Assembly (NCBI GenBank): GCA_964509475.1
Contig: CAZDXJ010000060.1
Location: 1-13,790, forward strand
Direction of reading: 5' to 3'
DNA length: 13,790 bases
Source: CAZDXJ01 sp964509475
GTDB taxonomy: Bacteria; Pseudomonadota; Gammaproteobacteria; Methylococcales; Methylomonadaceae
Positions 7,243 through 13,750 of this stretch are shown one piece after another. Under the pieces are notes generated by a model that had not been told where the DNA came from, made no database searches, and saw only the letters and a program-made list of their open reading frames with translations. Made by a program: the position numbers and the translations under genes. Numbering within the stretch: position 1 is the first letter of the stretch; each line of letters begins with the position of its first letter.

Positions 7243-7346
7243 ATGAAAAAACTGTGGAATAACTACTTATCGCGGTGATCGCGACAATCCTGATGCCGAT
7301 GGCGGCAGTGGCGTATGGCCCGGTTGACCCGCATATCCCTATTTAA
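7243..7346 (+). pseudogene. Tiny secreted peptide gene with a 1-nt frameshift
   Basis: ATG at 7243 follows GGAG (7234-7237) and opens MKKLWNNY. The frame then stops at 7276-7278. In the +2 frame, from CTT at 7266, the text runs on as LIAVIATILMPMAAVAYGPV and ends DPHIPI at 7346. Together they make a textbook Sec signal peptide (basic start, hydrophobic core, cleavage near AVA-Y) and a mature peptide of only ~10 residues. One missing base near 7264-7266 explains the break, by mutation or sequencing error. It is on plus, facing the repressor's 3' end. Family unknown. Confidence 0.5.
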
Positions 7347-7383
7347 AAGCCAAAAAAACGCCCATGCAAAGTCAAGTTTTTTT

Positions 7384-7755
7384 TCATCCCTGATTACGTT
7401 TTTTTCTGCCGTCCCTGTCCGCCCGGGCGGCTATCAAGGCCACCTGCTCGATTGCCTTTTTTCCCTCCTCATCGGGCGTATGCCGATAGTTGTCCAGCAA
7501 GGCCTGCTCGCGCCGGTTGAGGGATTCGGTCGAAGGTTGCGGCTGAACGGCGGTTGACCTGACCCCGGTCAGAATGTACTGCACGTCTGCGCCTGCGGCG
7601 GCAATGGCTGAGAAATAGTGGCCGTCTGGGCACCTAATGCCAGATTCATAGTTTATTTGCGCACGTCGTTTTACTCCACCAACAGTAGCCATATCTTCTT
7701 GATTTAGCTTAAGTCTTAGACGCTCTTCTCTTAAACGTTCAGCAATAGTATCCAT
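7384..7755 (-). CDS. XRE-type phage repressor (cI-like)
   Basis: 123 residues. The N-terminal helix-turn-helix (about 4-58) reads MDTIAERLREERLRLKLNQE, then MATVGGVKRRAQINYESG, with the CPDGHYFSAIAAAGADVQYILTG ending typical of XRE regulators from Mu-like and lambdoid phages. The C-terminal part (about 65-123) is short, charged and helical. It lacks the Ser/Lys LexA-type protease, so RecA-induced self-cleavage is not expected. It is divergent from the Ner/gp16-like gene at 7849; the 93-bp gap between them holds the predicted operator. The ATG at 7755 has no good ribosome-binding site (an A/T-rich leader), suggesting weak translation. This gene should maintain lysogeny by blocking the early promoter. 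Confidence 0.82.
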   Translation of the reverse strand: MDTIAERLREERLRLKLNQEDMATVGGVKRRAQINYESGIRCPDGHYFSAIAAAGADVQYILTGVRSTAVQPQPSTESLNRREQALLDNYRHTPDEEGKKAIEQVALIAARADRDGRKKRNQG

Positions 7756-7772
7756 AAAAACACATTTTTATT

Positions 7773-7801
7773 TTGACAAAGTGCACAAATGAGCACATAA
7801 T
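7773..7801 (+). promoter_or_regulatory. Early promoter with overlapping operator
   Basis: TTGACA (7773-7778), a 17-bp spacer, and CATAAT (7796-7801) form a near-consensus sigma-70 promoter 48 bp before the early gene start. GTGC-N8-GCAC (7781-7796) is an inverted repeat filling the spacer, ideal for repression. It lies in the divergent region between the repressor and the Ner/gp16-like gene, so either protein may bind it. Confidence 0.72.
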
Positions 7802-7848
7802 TACCACCAACAAACATTCTTTAACTGTTAAACCTCAGGAGGGTTTAA

Positions 7849-8058
7849 ATGAACACCCCACAGTTCAATCCCAATGATGTCAAACACGCCCTGCGCCAAC
7901 AAGGCTACACCATGACCTCGTGGGCGGCTGTAAACGGCTTTAAATTCCGCGACGTCTCCGATGTCGTCCGCGGTATCCGTCACGGCAACTACGGCAAAGG
8001 CCGTGAAATTGCCGAGGCACTAAAAGCCTTTATCGCCGCCCAACAAACCGCTGCCTAA
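7849..8058 (+). CDS. Small DNA-binding protein, Ner / BcepMu gp16-like
   Basis: 69 residues with a perfect AGGAGG 6 nt upstream. The chain FNPNDVKHALRQQGYTMTSW then DVSDVVRGIRHGNYGKGREI has the look of a compact helix-turn-helix protein of the kind that begins the early operon in Mu-like phages. There it acts like Cro/Ner: it represses the lysogenic promoter and tunes early transcription. The assignment is from size, helix pattern and position as first early gene opposite the XRE repressor; I cannot separate Ner from the gp16 family by eye. Its stop is followed at once by AAGGAGG of the next frame. Confidence 0.75.
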   Translation: MNTPQFNPNDVKHALRQQGYTMTSWAAVNGFKFRDVSDVVRGIRHGNYGKGREIAEALKAFIAAQQTAA

Positions 8059-8067
8059 GGAGGCTTT

Positions 8068-8526
8068 ATGAAATACCCGCAAACCCGCGCCATAAAATCT
8101 GATTTAACCGCCGTGTGCAATGGTGTTACCTGGTTTTTTCCGGATGCCCGGCCAACTGATCGAGTTGTTTTTCAATCCGGTCAACCCGCCTCAGAATCTG
8201 CCGTGCCAGTACCCCGAGATCGTTATGGCTTTGATTTAATACCTGAAAACAGCGCTGCATCACAACCCCCTGCTCGCAATCGGCATCGTACCACTCATGT
8301 TGCTGGCAAAACGCGGCGTTGGGGCAGTTTGAGTAAATCTCAAACCCTTGCATTATATCTTGCCGGTATTGTTCTAGTGCTGCTTCCGGGATGGCAAATC
8401 GGCCGCAGTGTTCACACACATAACGCCGGCGAGGGTCGCGGCGATGCCATTGTTTGTCAGGCTGTGGGCGATCCGTCTGCATTTTGTAATCGCAATGTGG
8501 ACAAACGTAAACCATGCCATCGTTAA
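8068..8526 (+). CDS. Questionable early-operon frame; only its start is credible
   Basis: An ATG at 8068 follows AAGGAGG with ideal spacing, immediately after the gp16-like gene. The first ~19 codons (MKYPQTRAIKSDLTAVCNGV) are outside any other gene. From 8126 on, however, the frame runs entirely antisense to the Cys-rich minus gene, whose protein looks far more natural. The likely explanations are a truncated early gene interrupted by arrival of the zinc-ribbon gene, or a short leader peptide. The long C-terminal translation, including its hydrophobic LALYLAGIVLVLLPG stretch, is probably a shadow. Confidence 0.25.
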   Translation: MKYPQTRAIKSDLTAVCNGVTWFFPDARPTDRVVFQSGQPASESAVPVPRDRYGFDLIPENSAASQPPARNRHRTTHVAGKTRRWGSLSKSQTLALYLAGIVLVLLPGWQIGRSVHTHNAGEGRGDAIVCQAVGDPSAFCNRNVDKRKPCHR

Positions 8527-8539
8527 TGTTTTTCATCAT
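8126..8539 (-). CDS. Cys-rich zinc-ribbon protein of unknown function
   Basis: 137 residues. Two CxxC knuckles, C13-PH-C16 and C42-EH-C45, fit a zinc ribbon. Four more cysteines (C72, C78, C88, C97) with His could hold a second metal. The C-terminus (about 103-133) is a likely coiled coil (LARQILRRVDRIEKQLDQL). ATG at 8539 is preceded by AGGGGAAAAC; TTGCAT-17-TATCCT on the minus strand upstream could be its own promoter. It is the only minus gene in the plus-strand early operon, lying opposite to read-through from the early promoter, which suggests a separately expressed accessory (moron-like) gene. No family recognised. Confidence 0.7.
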   Translation of the reverse strand: MMKNINDGMVYVCPHCDYKMQTDRPQPDKQWHRRDPRRRYVCEHCGRFAIPEAALEQYRQDIMQGFEIYSNCPNAAFCQQHEWYDADCEQGVVMQRCFQVLNQSHNDLGVLARQILRRVDRIEKQLDQLAGHPEKTR

Positions 8540-8646
8540 GTTTTCCCCTGTTGTTAAAAACCGGGCTCTATTTCACAGGATAAAACACCGCTGCTCAATA
8601 TGCAAAACGACTTTTTGTTTGGACGGGCAAAAACAGGAGGCTGCCA

Positions 8647-9123
8647 ATGGCCAGGCGTAATTGGAAGCGCACCCGGCCCGTAGATCTTCGCGGCGCGATG
8701 GAGTTATGCGTGGAATACGCGCGGGAAAAACACAACCGATCTATCGATACCGTTGCAGAACTTATGGCACTGAACAGCAAGTGGACACTTTATAAATGGA
8801 TGGAATCCGGCAATTTGCCGGTGCGTCATGTGCGCAGTTTCGAGCACGCCTGCGGCATTGATTTTGTCAGCCGCTTTCTTGTGGAGAGCCGGGGCAAAAT
8901 GGTGATAGACATTCCGCGCGGCAAACGCGGACAGATCAGCGATATTCAATCGCTACAGCAGGTCTATCACACCGCCGTCGGCGAGCTGATGCGCTTTTAT
9001 AACGATTTGACCGACATCGATCAGACTCTGGCGGCGATCCAGCAGGCACTGACGGAAACAAGCTGGCATAAACACAACGTCGAAAAATGCCAGCAACCGG
9101 AGATACCGTTTGATGAATCGTGA
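8647..9123 (+). CDS. Phage regulatory protein, CII-like helix-turn-helix
   Basis: 158 residues, with ACAGGAGG 8 nt before the ATG. A helix-turn-helix fits about residues 36-70: DTVAELMALNSKWTLYKWME followed by SGNLPVRHVRSFEHACG, similar in style to CII-type phage regulators. The C-terminal half is helical (DIQSLQQVYHTAVGELMRFY, then LTDIDQTLAAIQQAL), suitable for oligomer formation. Its stop codon is the first base of a REP-like double hairpin. It probably tunes the early genes; the exact family is not certain. Confidence 0.7.
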   Translation: MARRNWKRTRPVDLRGAMELCVEYAREKHNRSIDTVAELMALNSKWTLYKWMESGNLPVRHVRSFEHACGIDFVSRFLVESRGKMVIDIPRGKRGQISDIQSLQQVYHTAVGELMRFYNDLTDIDQTLAAIQQALTETSWHKHNVEKCQQPEIPFDES

Positions 9124-9167
9124 CGCAGAGCGTCAGCTGATGCGTTCCCACGCAGAGCATGGGAACG
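9121..9167. repeat. REP-like double hairpin
   Basis: TGACGC-AGA-GCGTCA (9121-9135) and CGTTCCCA...TGGGAACG (9143-9150 with 9160-9167, also GC-AGA-GC inside, one C/A mismatch) are two adjacent hairpins sharing the GCAGAGC centre. The first starts on the stop codon of the CII-like gene. I remember GTTCCCACGC/GCGTGGGAAC repeats as abundant extragenic elements in gammaproteobacterial chromosomes. Inside a prophage this suggests a host repeat that jumped in, or a long-resident prophage. Confidence 0.65.
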
Positions 9168-9185
9168 AGTGAAGAAGAGGTTTAT

Positions 9186-9383
9186 ATGTATAAGATTAAA
9201 ATCACAGAAACCCGCTACCGGCCGGACGGCGCCGTGCTGAACCAGAAAATCGGGTATTCAAAACGCCGCTACAAAACCCGCGCCAGAGCTGAACGGGCCG
9301 CCAGAGACCTGGAAATCCGCGTGATTCCTGAAGGCGCCACAGGCCCCACCATGGAACTGGATGGCGAGGTGGTGGCGATATGA
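9186..9383 (+). CDS. Conserved-looking small phage early protein, unknown function
   Basis: 65 residues: MYKIKITETRYRPDGAVLNQ, then a strongly basic KRRYKTRARAERAARDLEIR helix and an acidic end. ATG at 9186 is chosen because AAGAGG (9175-9180) precedes it; the earlier in-frame ATG at 9159 lies inside the REP hairpin. The alternation of a short beta-hairpin and a basic helix suggests nucleic-acid or protein binding, but no family is recognised. Its stop overlaps the next start (ATGA), so it belongs to the early operon. Confidence 0.65.
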   Translation: MYKIKITETRYRPDGAVLNQKIGYSKRRYKTRARAERAARDLEIRVIPEGATGPTMELDGEVVAI

Positions 9384-9685
9384 GCCGGCAAAAAACCAAA
9401 CCGACAGCCGCCGCCGGCAAAGTATTGGCCGTGCTGGACGTGTTGTTCCGTAATTTTGCCCACGGCTTCAGCAACGCTGAACTGGCCAAAGAAACCGGCT
9501 ACAGCAGCTCGGACATTACCCGCTACGTCAACACCCTGGAGCAGGCCGGCTTTGCCGAACGCATCCCGGAAACCGGCCGCATCCGCGTCAGCCATCGCGC
9601 CGCGCAAATGGCGGTGCGGGTAATGCGCAGCATCGAACAGGCCGAACAAAAACTGACCGAATCCAAAACCCGACTGTTTAAATAG
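9380..9685 (+). CDS. Winged-helix DNA-binding early protein (IclR-type N-terminus)
   Basis: 101 residues. KVLAVLDVLFRNFAHGFSNA, ELAKETGYSSSDITRYVNTL and EQAGFAERI, with a beta wing (ETGRIRVSH), form a winged helix at about 12-70 like the DNA-binding part of IclR regulators. The ligand domain is absent, as in similar proteins of Mu-like phages. The tail (about 75-101) is helical and charged. ATGA overlap with the preceding gene and an AGGAG-led gene 9 nt downstream place it in the early operon. Target unknown. Confidence 0.75.
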   Translation: MSRQKTKPTAAAGKVLAVLDVLFRNFAHGFSNAELAKETGYSSSDITRYVNTLEQAGFAERIPETGRIRVSHRAAQMAVRVMRSIEQAEQKLTESKTRLFK

Positions 9686-9694
9686 GAGAAATTT

Positions 9695-10639
9695 ATGGCT
9701 AGAACCCCGGTTAAAACCCAGCACCCTGACAACCCGATGCCCGAGCCTACCGAGGCGTTTGACCGGGCGGTGGCAGCCAGTAATGAACTGGCGGTGATGG
9801 AGCAGACGCAATACGACAATGCCCGCGCGGTGGCACGTGAGATTCACTACGATGGCGAGTTGAGTATTGGCGCGTTGGAGGACGGCATCCGGTTTTATCA
9901 GAATCGCACAATAGAGGCTTGTCTTGAGCTAGGTAAAAGATTGATTTTATTGAAAGAAATAACGCCGCACGGGGAATTTGAAGAGCGTTTGAAAATGCTA
10001 GGTATTCAAAAAAGAACCGGGCAGCGCTTTATGTCTGCCGCGATTAAATTTTCAAAAGCGTCGACGTCGACGCTTTTGAAGGCGGCAAAAAACCAATCCA
10101 AGATGTTAGAGCTTTTGGTGCTGGATGATGCGGATATTGATCAATTGAAAAATGGCGAAACTGTGAACGGCCTGACGCTGGACAAAATAGAAACCATGAG
10201 CGTATCAGAACTCAGAAAGGCGCTGAAAGAAGCCAAAGAATCCGGAAAAGTCAAAGATGAACTCTTGGCCAAAAAGGACGAAAAAATCAATGAACTGGAC
10301 CAAAAACTGACCCGCAAAATGCTGGATAACCAGGACAAACCGGCGGGCTGGGAGGCACTGGAGGATCTGGCCAGGCTGTCAACAGATATTCAGGCCACCA
10401 TTGCCGCGCAATTGCGCAAAACCATTCTGGAGGTATTGGATACCAGTACCGACGAAAACCTGCCCGACAGACAGCTGGCAGCCGCCCAGGTAGTCGCCCG
10501 GATTATGGCCGCCTGCGACCAGCTCACCGATGAATTAAATCTGAATACCCGGTTTGCATTCAGCGCCGATTCACCGGCCCGCCAGGCGGCCAATATGGTG
10601 GACGACTGGCTGGGCGAGGATGCCGACGGGGAGGCGTAA
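9695..10639 (+). CDS. DUF3102 phage early protein
   Basis: 314 residues with AGGAGAAATTT before the ATG. The central part (about 52-180), NRTIEACLELGKRLILLKEI, HGEFEERL, IQKRTGQRFM and SKMLELLVLDDADIDQL, is the DUF3102 pattern common just upstream of the transposase in BcepMu-like phages. A Lys/Glu-rich coiled coil follows (about 165-210). Function is not established; relatives recall ParB-like or replication accessory proteins. It contains a perfect 30-bp palindrome (10051-10080) over the KASTSTLLK codons. It ends TAA directly against the transposase ATG. Confidence 0.82.
   Translation: MARTPVKTQHPDNPMPEPTEAFDRAVAASNELAVMEQTQYDNARAVAREIHYDGELSIGALEDGIRFYQNRTIEACLELGKRLILLKEITPHGEFEERLKMLGIQKRTGQRFMSAAIKFSKASTSTLLKAAKNQSKMLELLVLDDADIDQLKNGETVNGLTLDKIETMSVSELRKALKEAKESGKVKDELLAKKDEKINELDQKLTRKMLDNQDKPAGWEALEDLARLSTDIQATIAAQLRKTILEVLDTSTDENLPDRQLAAAQVVARIMAACDQLTDELNLNTRFAFSADSPARQAANMVDDWLGEDADGEA
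10051..10080. promoter_or_regulatory. Perfect 30-bp palindrome inside DUF3102 gene
   Basis: The 15-base arm TTCAAAAGCGTCGAC is followed directly by its exact reverse complement, with no spacer, centred on GAC|GTC. The next bases out (T and G) do not pair. A perfect palindrome of this length is very unlikely by chance. It could be a protein-binding site (operator, partition or transposition-enhancer-like) embedded in the coding sequence. No binding protein can be named. Confidence 0.6.
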
Positions 10640-11008
10640 ATGTTTAGCCCGGCATACCTGCAACAACTCATCGCCATCGCCGACCGCGTGGATGCGGCCG
10701 GCCACGGCAAAAAAGAAGCGGTGTATCGTGAGGGCAGCATACAACTGGGGGTTTCCGTGTCAACATTGAAAAAACATTTAAAAAAAGCGGGGCTGATAAA
10801 AAAACGCAAACGCCGCGCTGATGCCGGGCAATCGGGCCTTACGCTGAAAGAGGCGCAGACATTGTCAGCGTACTGCGTGCATGGCTACCGCAAAAACAAC
10901 AAAAAAAATACCTCGCTGACCGAGGCGGTTGATGTATTACGCAGAAACGGCGAAATCATCGCCGGGCGTGTGGATGAAAAAACGGGTGAAATTATCCCGC
11001 TGTCTGAC
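10640..11008 (+). pseudogene. Mu-type transposase (MuA-like), N-terminal fragment
   Basis: About 123 codons remain. FSPAYLQQLIAIADRVDAAG, KKEAVYREGSIQLGVSVSTL and KKHLKKAGL form the N-terminal helix-turn-helix part; LTLKEAQTLSAYCVHGYRKN, AVDVLRRNGEI and RVDEKTGEIIPLSD match the start of BcepMu-type transposases (family length some 700 residues or more). After Asp at 11006-11008 the match ends, before the DDE catalytic core. The frame runs on to 11245 only as antisense-like noise over cas10. The enzyme would have cut and joined phage ends; without the core it cannot. The ATPase (MuB-like) that should follow is also absent. Confidence 0.82.
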
Positions 11009-13116
11009 ATATTACAGCCCAAGGCTATGAAACGGACAATAAAGAACAGGCACAACAGGAATATCGGCAATTATGGCAACAATTTACGGCGGCATTGGAA
11101 AAAATACCACATTCGCACCGGAGCAACTGGGAGTTGTGGCTGGATCATTTTGACACTCTGTGGGCTGTTTTTACCCAGGCGATTCCATCCGCAACGGCAT
11201 TCAATACCAAACCGGATGTTTCACTTTATGACCACTCCAGGGTGACCGCAGCCCTGGCAACCGCCTTATGGCGTTATCATCATGACCGCCAGGAAAGCGA
11301 TGAAATTACGCTAAAAACCCTGAAAGAACAGAATCAATCCTGGCAGCTCAACAAGTTTCTTCTGATTCAGGGAGATTTTTTTGGTATCCAGGATTTTATC
11401 TTTGCCAGTGGCGGGGAGACCAACAAACGAGCGGCCAAATTATTACGTGGACGGTCTTTTTATGTTTCGCTGCTGACCGAATGCGCCGCTTTGAAAGTAT
11501 TGGATACTCTGGCTCTGCCCAGCACCAGTCAGGTTATCAATGCCGCTGGCAAATTTATGATTGTAGCACCGAATACTGAAACAACACGGCAAGCTCTGCA
11601 TCAGGTTCAACAACGATTGAATGACTGGTTTTTGCAATATAGCTATGGCCAGGCCGGTATTGGTCTAGCTTGGCAGGAAGCCAGTTGTAATGACTTCAGA
11701 CGGGGAAAAAAAGGCGCGGACAGCCCTTACCGGAAACTGATCAAGCGATTGTTCATGCAAATGGAAGCAATCAAACTGCAACGCTATCAACTTTGCGGGA
11801 ACGGGCAGGTGCCCATTGTATTCAGTAAATTTCTGGATCAGTTCAACAACGAATTGGGTGTATGTCAGATAGATGGAAAATCTCCGGCCAGTAAATACCT
11901 GGATAATGAAATTGCCATTAGCGATTTGGCTTATGATCAAATGGAAACCGGTCACTGGCTAACGCGCAGGCAGCGTATTTTAATAACCGAAACATCGTTG
12001 GCCATGCCCGGTTCGCTGGCAATTCCGGTTTTTGGTTATCACATCAGTTTTGTCAAAAATGAAGAGGCACAAGGCAAGTTCGGGCAGCAAGCCCAAAACG
12101 GTAATTTACGCCGTGCATGGGATTACTCATTGCCACAATCAAAAACCGATATTTTGTGGAATGGTTATGCCCGGCGTTCGATCAATGCCTATATTCCCGT
12201 TACTGATGAGCAAACCATACGAGAACTGGAGTGGCATAAATATCAAGGTATCGAAGAGAAACTGGAACCCGGCGATGTCAAGACACTTAACCATATCGCC
12301 TGTGAGGATCGGGTTTTGCAGGTTGATAATACCTGGTTGGGTATTACCGCTTTGACAACGCTAAAAGGCGATGTTGACAACCTCGGTATTTTGTTTGAAA
12401 TGGGTTTGGATGACATCAGCTTTTCCAAGACCGCAGCCTTGTCACGGCAAATCAACGCCTTTTTCACCGTTTATCTGCCGTGGCTTTGTCAATCGGAGCC
12501 GGCATTTAGAAATACATATACTGTTTTTGCCGGTGGCGATGATTTTTTCATGATTGGCCCCTGGTTAACGCAAATCAGGTTAGCAGATAAATTGCGTCAA
12601 GCGTTCCAGGACTACGTCGCTCATAATCCTGAGATACACTTCTCGGCCGGACTCAGCAGCCACAAGCCTGGTTTACCTATTGGTGAAATGGCGGAGAAAG
12701 CTCTGGAGCGATCCAAAAAATATAATCCTGAAAAAACGGAGGTTACACCCAAAAATGCGGTGACTTGTTTTAATCAAACGGTCTCATGGGATAAATTCAA
12801 AATTCTGCTTAATGAACGATTGCCGGGCTTACAGCGTCTGGCGGATGAGATGAATCTGAGTACAGGATATGTTTATGGCCTGTTGAGCCTGATCGATATG
12901 GCCGAGAAAGTTGATAAACAACCGGAAAAGGCTCTTTGGCATGCTTATTTTGCCTACCGCACGGCGCGGATGCTGGAAAAGTTGAAATTGAAGCCAGAGC
13001 AACGAAAACGATGGCAAGAGGAACTGGCCAGGGAGATCGCCCATCAGGGTATAGAAAAATACGGTACGGATTACCGGATTGCCCTGTTCAGTTATCTGTA
13101 CCAATACAGAGGATGA
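11008..13116 (+). pseudogene. cas10: Cas10/Csm1 (type III-A), N-terminus with HD catalytic residues missing
   Basis: Large subunit of the Csm complex. Native-looking sequence begins at 11008 (frame open after TGA at 11005-11007) with no ATG; the first usual start is TTG at 11095, giving 673 residues. Numbering from that TTG: the end of the HD domain survives (DVSLYDHSRVTAALATALWR, 41-60), but the N-terminal His-Asp pair is gone. Palm 1 has GDFFGIQDFIF (93-103) and KLLRGRSFY (115-123). Palm 2 has KGDVDNLG (424-431) and the cyclase motif GGDD at 480-483. The C-terminus is complete. The Zn-ribbon cysteines between Palms look degenerate. cOA synthesis chemistry might survive; ssDNase should not. 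It is fused 3' to the phage transposase fragment, so native promoter and start are lost. A shorter product is possible, hence CDS versus pseudogene is open. Confidence 0.88.
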
Positions 13117-13127
13117 AGAGTATCAAT

Positions 13128-13187
13128 ATGAAAATAACGACTAAAATCAGTCAGAAACAGCATTGTGTCATGTCATCTCTGACCTGA
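13128..13187 (+). pseudogene. Short N-terminal remnant of the next cas gene (csm2 position)
   Basis: ATG at 13128 has GAAGAG upstream and is 11 nt after the cas10 stop. It reads MKITTKISQKQHCVMSSLT and stops. In type III-A operons csm2 follows cas10, so the first ~12 codons are probably the start of csm2, truncated by the deletion that brings in the csm4 end. Too short to identify by sequence. Confidence 0.35.
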
Positions 13188-13438
13188 GTTATTATTCGGT
13201 TTTCACCCGTTTTGGCCGGCATGGGGATTGGGTCGTGCATAAAGAGGGAAAACCATTCAAAAACCCGGTATTACTGGCTCAGGCGGGTGCAGTCTTCACA
13301 GTGAAAACACCCGGTCGTATCTGGCTTGGGCAAGGTATTGGCGGTCACGGTGAATTGTCAAAAAGTATTGCACAAACCGTACAACAAGGTTTTGCACCGG
13401 TCGTTGCCATTTACCTACCCGAAAATCCGGTTATTTGA
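13145..13438 (+). pseudogene. csm4: Csm4-like C-terminal fragment
   Basis: About 97 codons remain, of some 300 usual. SDLSYYSVFTRFGRHGDW, then GKPFKNPVLLAQAGAVF and IWLGQGIGGHGELSKSIAQT, VQQGFAPVVAIYLPE, is the C-terminal half of the second RRM-like domain of Csm4, the RAMP subunit that binds the crRNA 5' handle together with Cas10. The frame is open from 13145, but no credible start exists (only TTG at 13163). The upstream portion overlaps the csm2-like remnant in another frame, so a deletion junction lies near 13145-13180. Its stop is 18 nt before csm5, the expected gene order. Csm4 identity is from pattern and position. Confidence 0.65.
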
Positions 13439-13456
13439 AATCATTACGGGGAAAAC

Positions 13457-13750
13457 ATGGAATTTATCAAACATTACACACTGACATATACGCCACTTTC
13501 GCCAATTCATATTGGTGCCGACGAAAGTTATGAACCGGGAAATTATGTTATTGATGATGAACATAACGCACTGTACAGCTTCGATACCCAAGCCGCGATG
13601 GCTGGACTGGAAGAGCGCGACCGGATGCAATTGTTGAATATTGTCAATGCCAGGCCCAATGAGCAAATGTTAATTAATGTACAGGCCTTTTTTCACCGCC
13701 AAAGGGACAAACTTATTGGTTTGGCCAATCTTCCAGTTTTGGGTCTATGA
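13457..13750 (+). pseudogene. csm5: Csm5-like N-terminal fragment, cut by IS
   Basis: ATG at 13457 has ACGGGG upstream. The first 94 codons are native: MEFIKHYTLTYTPLSPIHIG is the typical RAMP opening (LxPlHIG) of Csm5, the subunit capping the 3' side of the Csm backbone and needed for crRNA maturation. At 13741 the sequence becomes the IS end, adding G-L before a stop. Csm5 is normally some 350-400 residues, so about three quarters is missing; it may continue beyond the element outside the window. Confidence 0.78.

Noticed and set aside
8200..8526. C-terminal part of the plus ORF at 8068 with a hydrophobic segment
   Set aside because: It is antisense to the Cys-rich minus gene, whose composition and CxxC pairs look natural; the plus translation is Ser/Pro/Arg-rich and repeat-free.
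9159..9185. Earlier ATG at 9159 for the 65-residue protein
   Set aside because: It lies in the REP hairpin; ATG 9186 has its own ribosome-binding site.
11009..11245. Continuation of the transposase frame to 11245 as a real C-terminus
   Set aside because: It overlaps strongly Cas10-like codons in another frame and has no transposase character.
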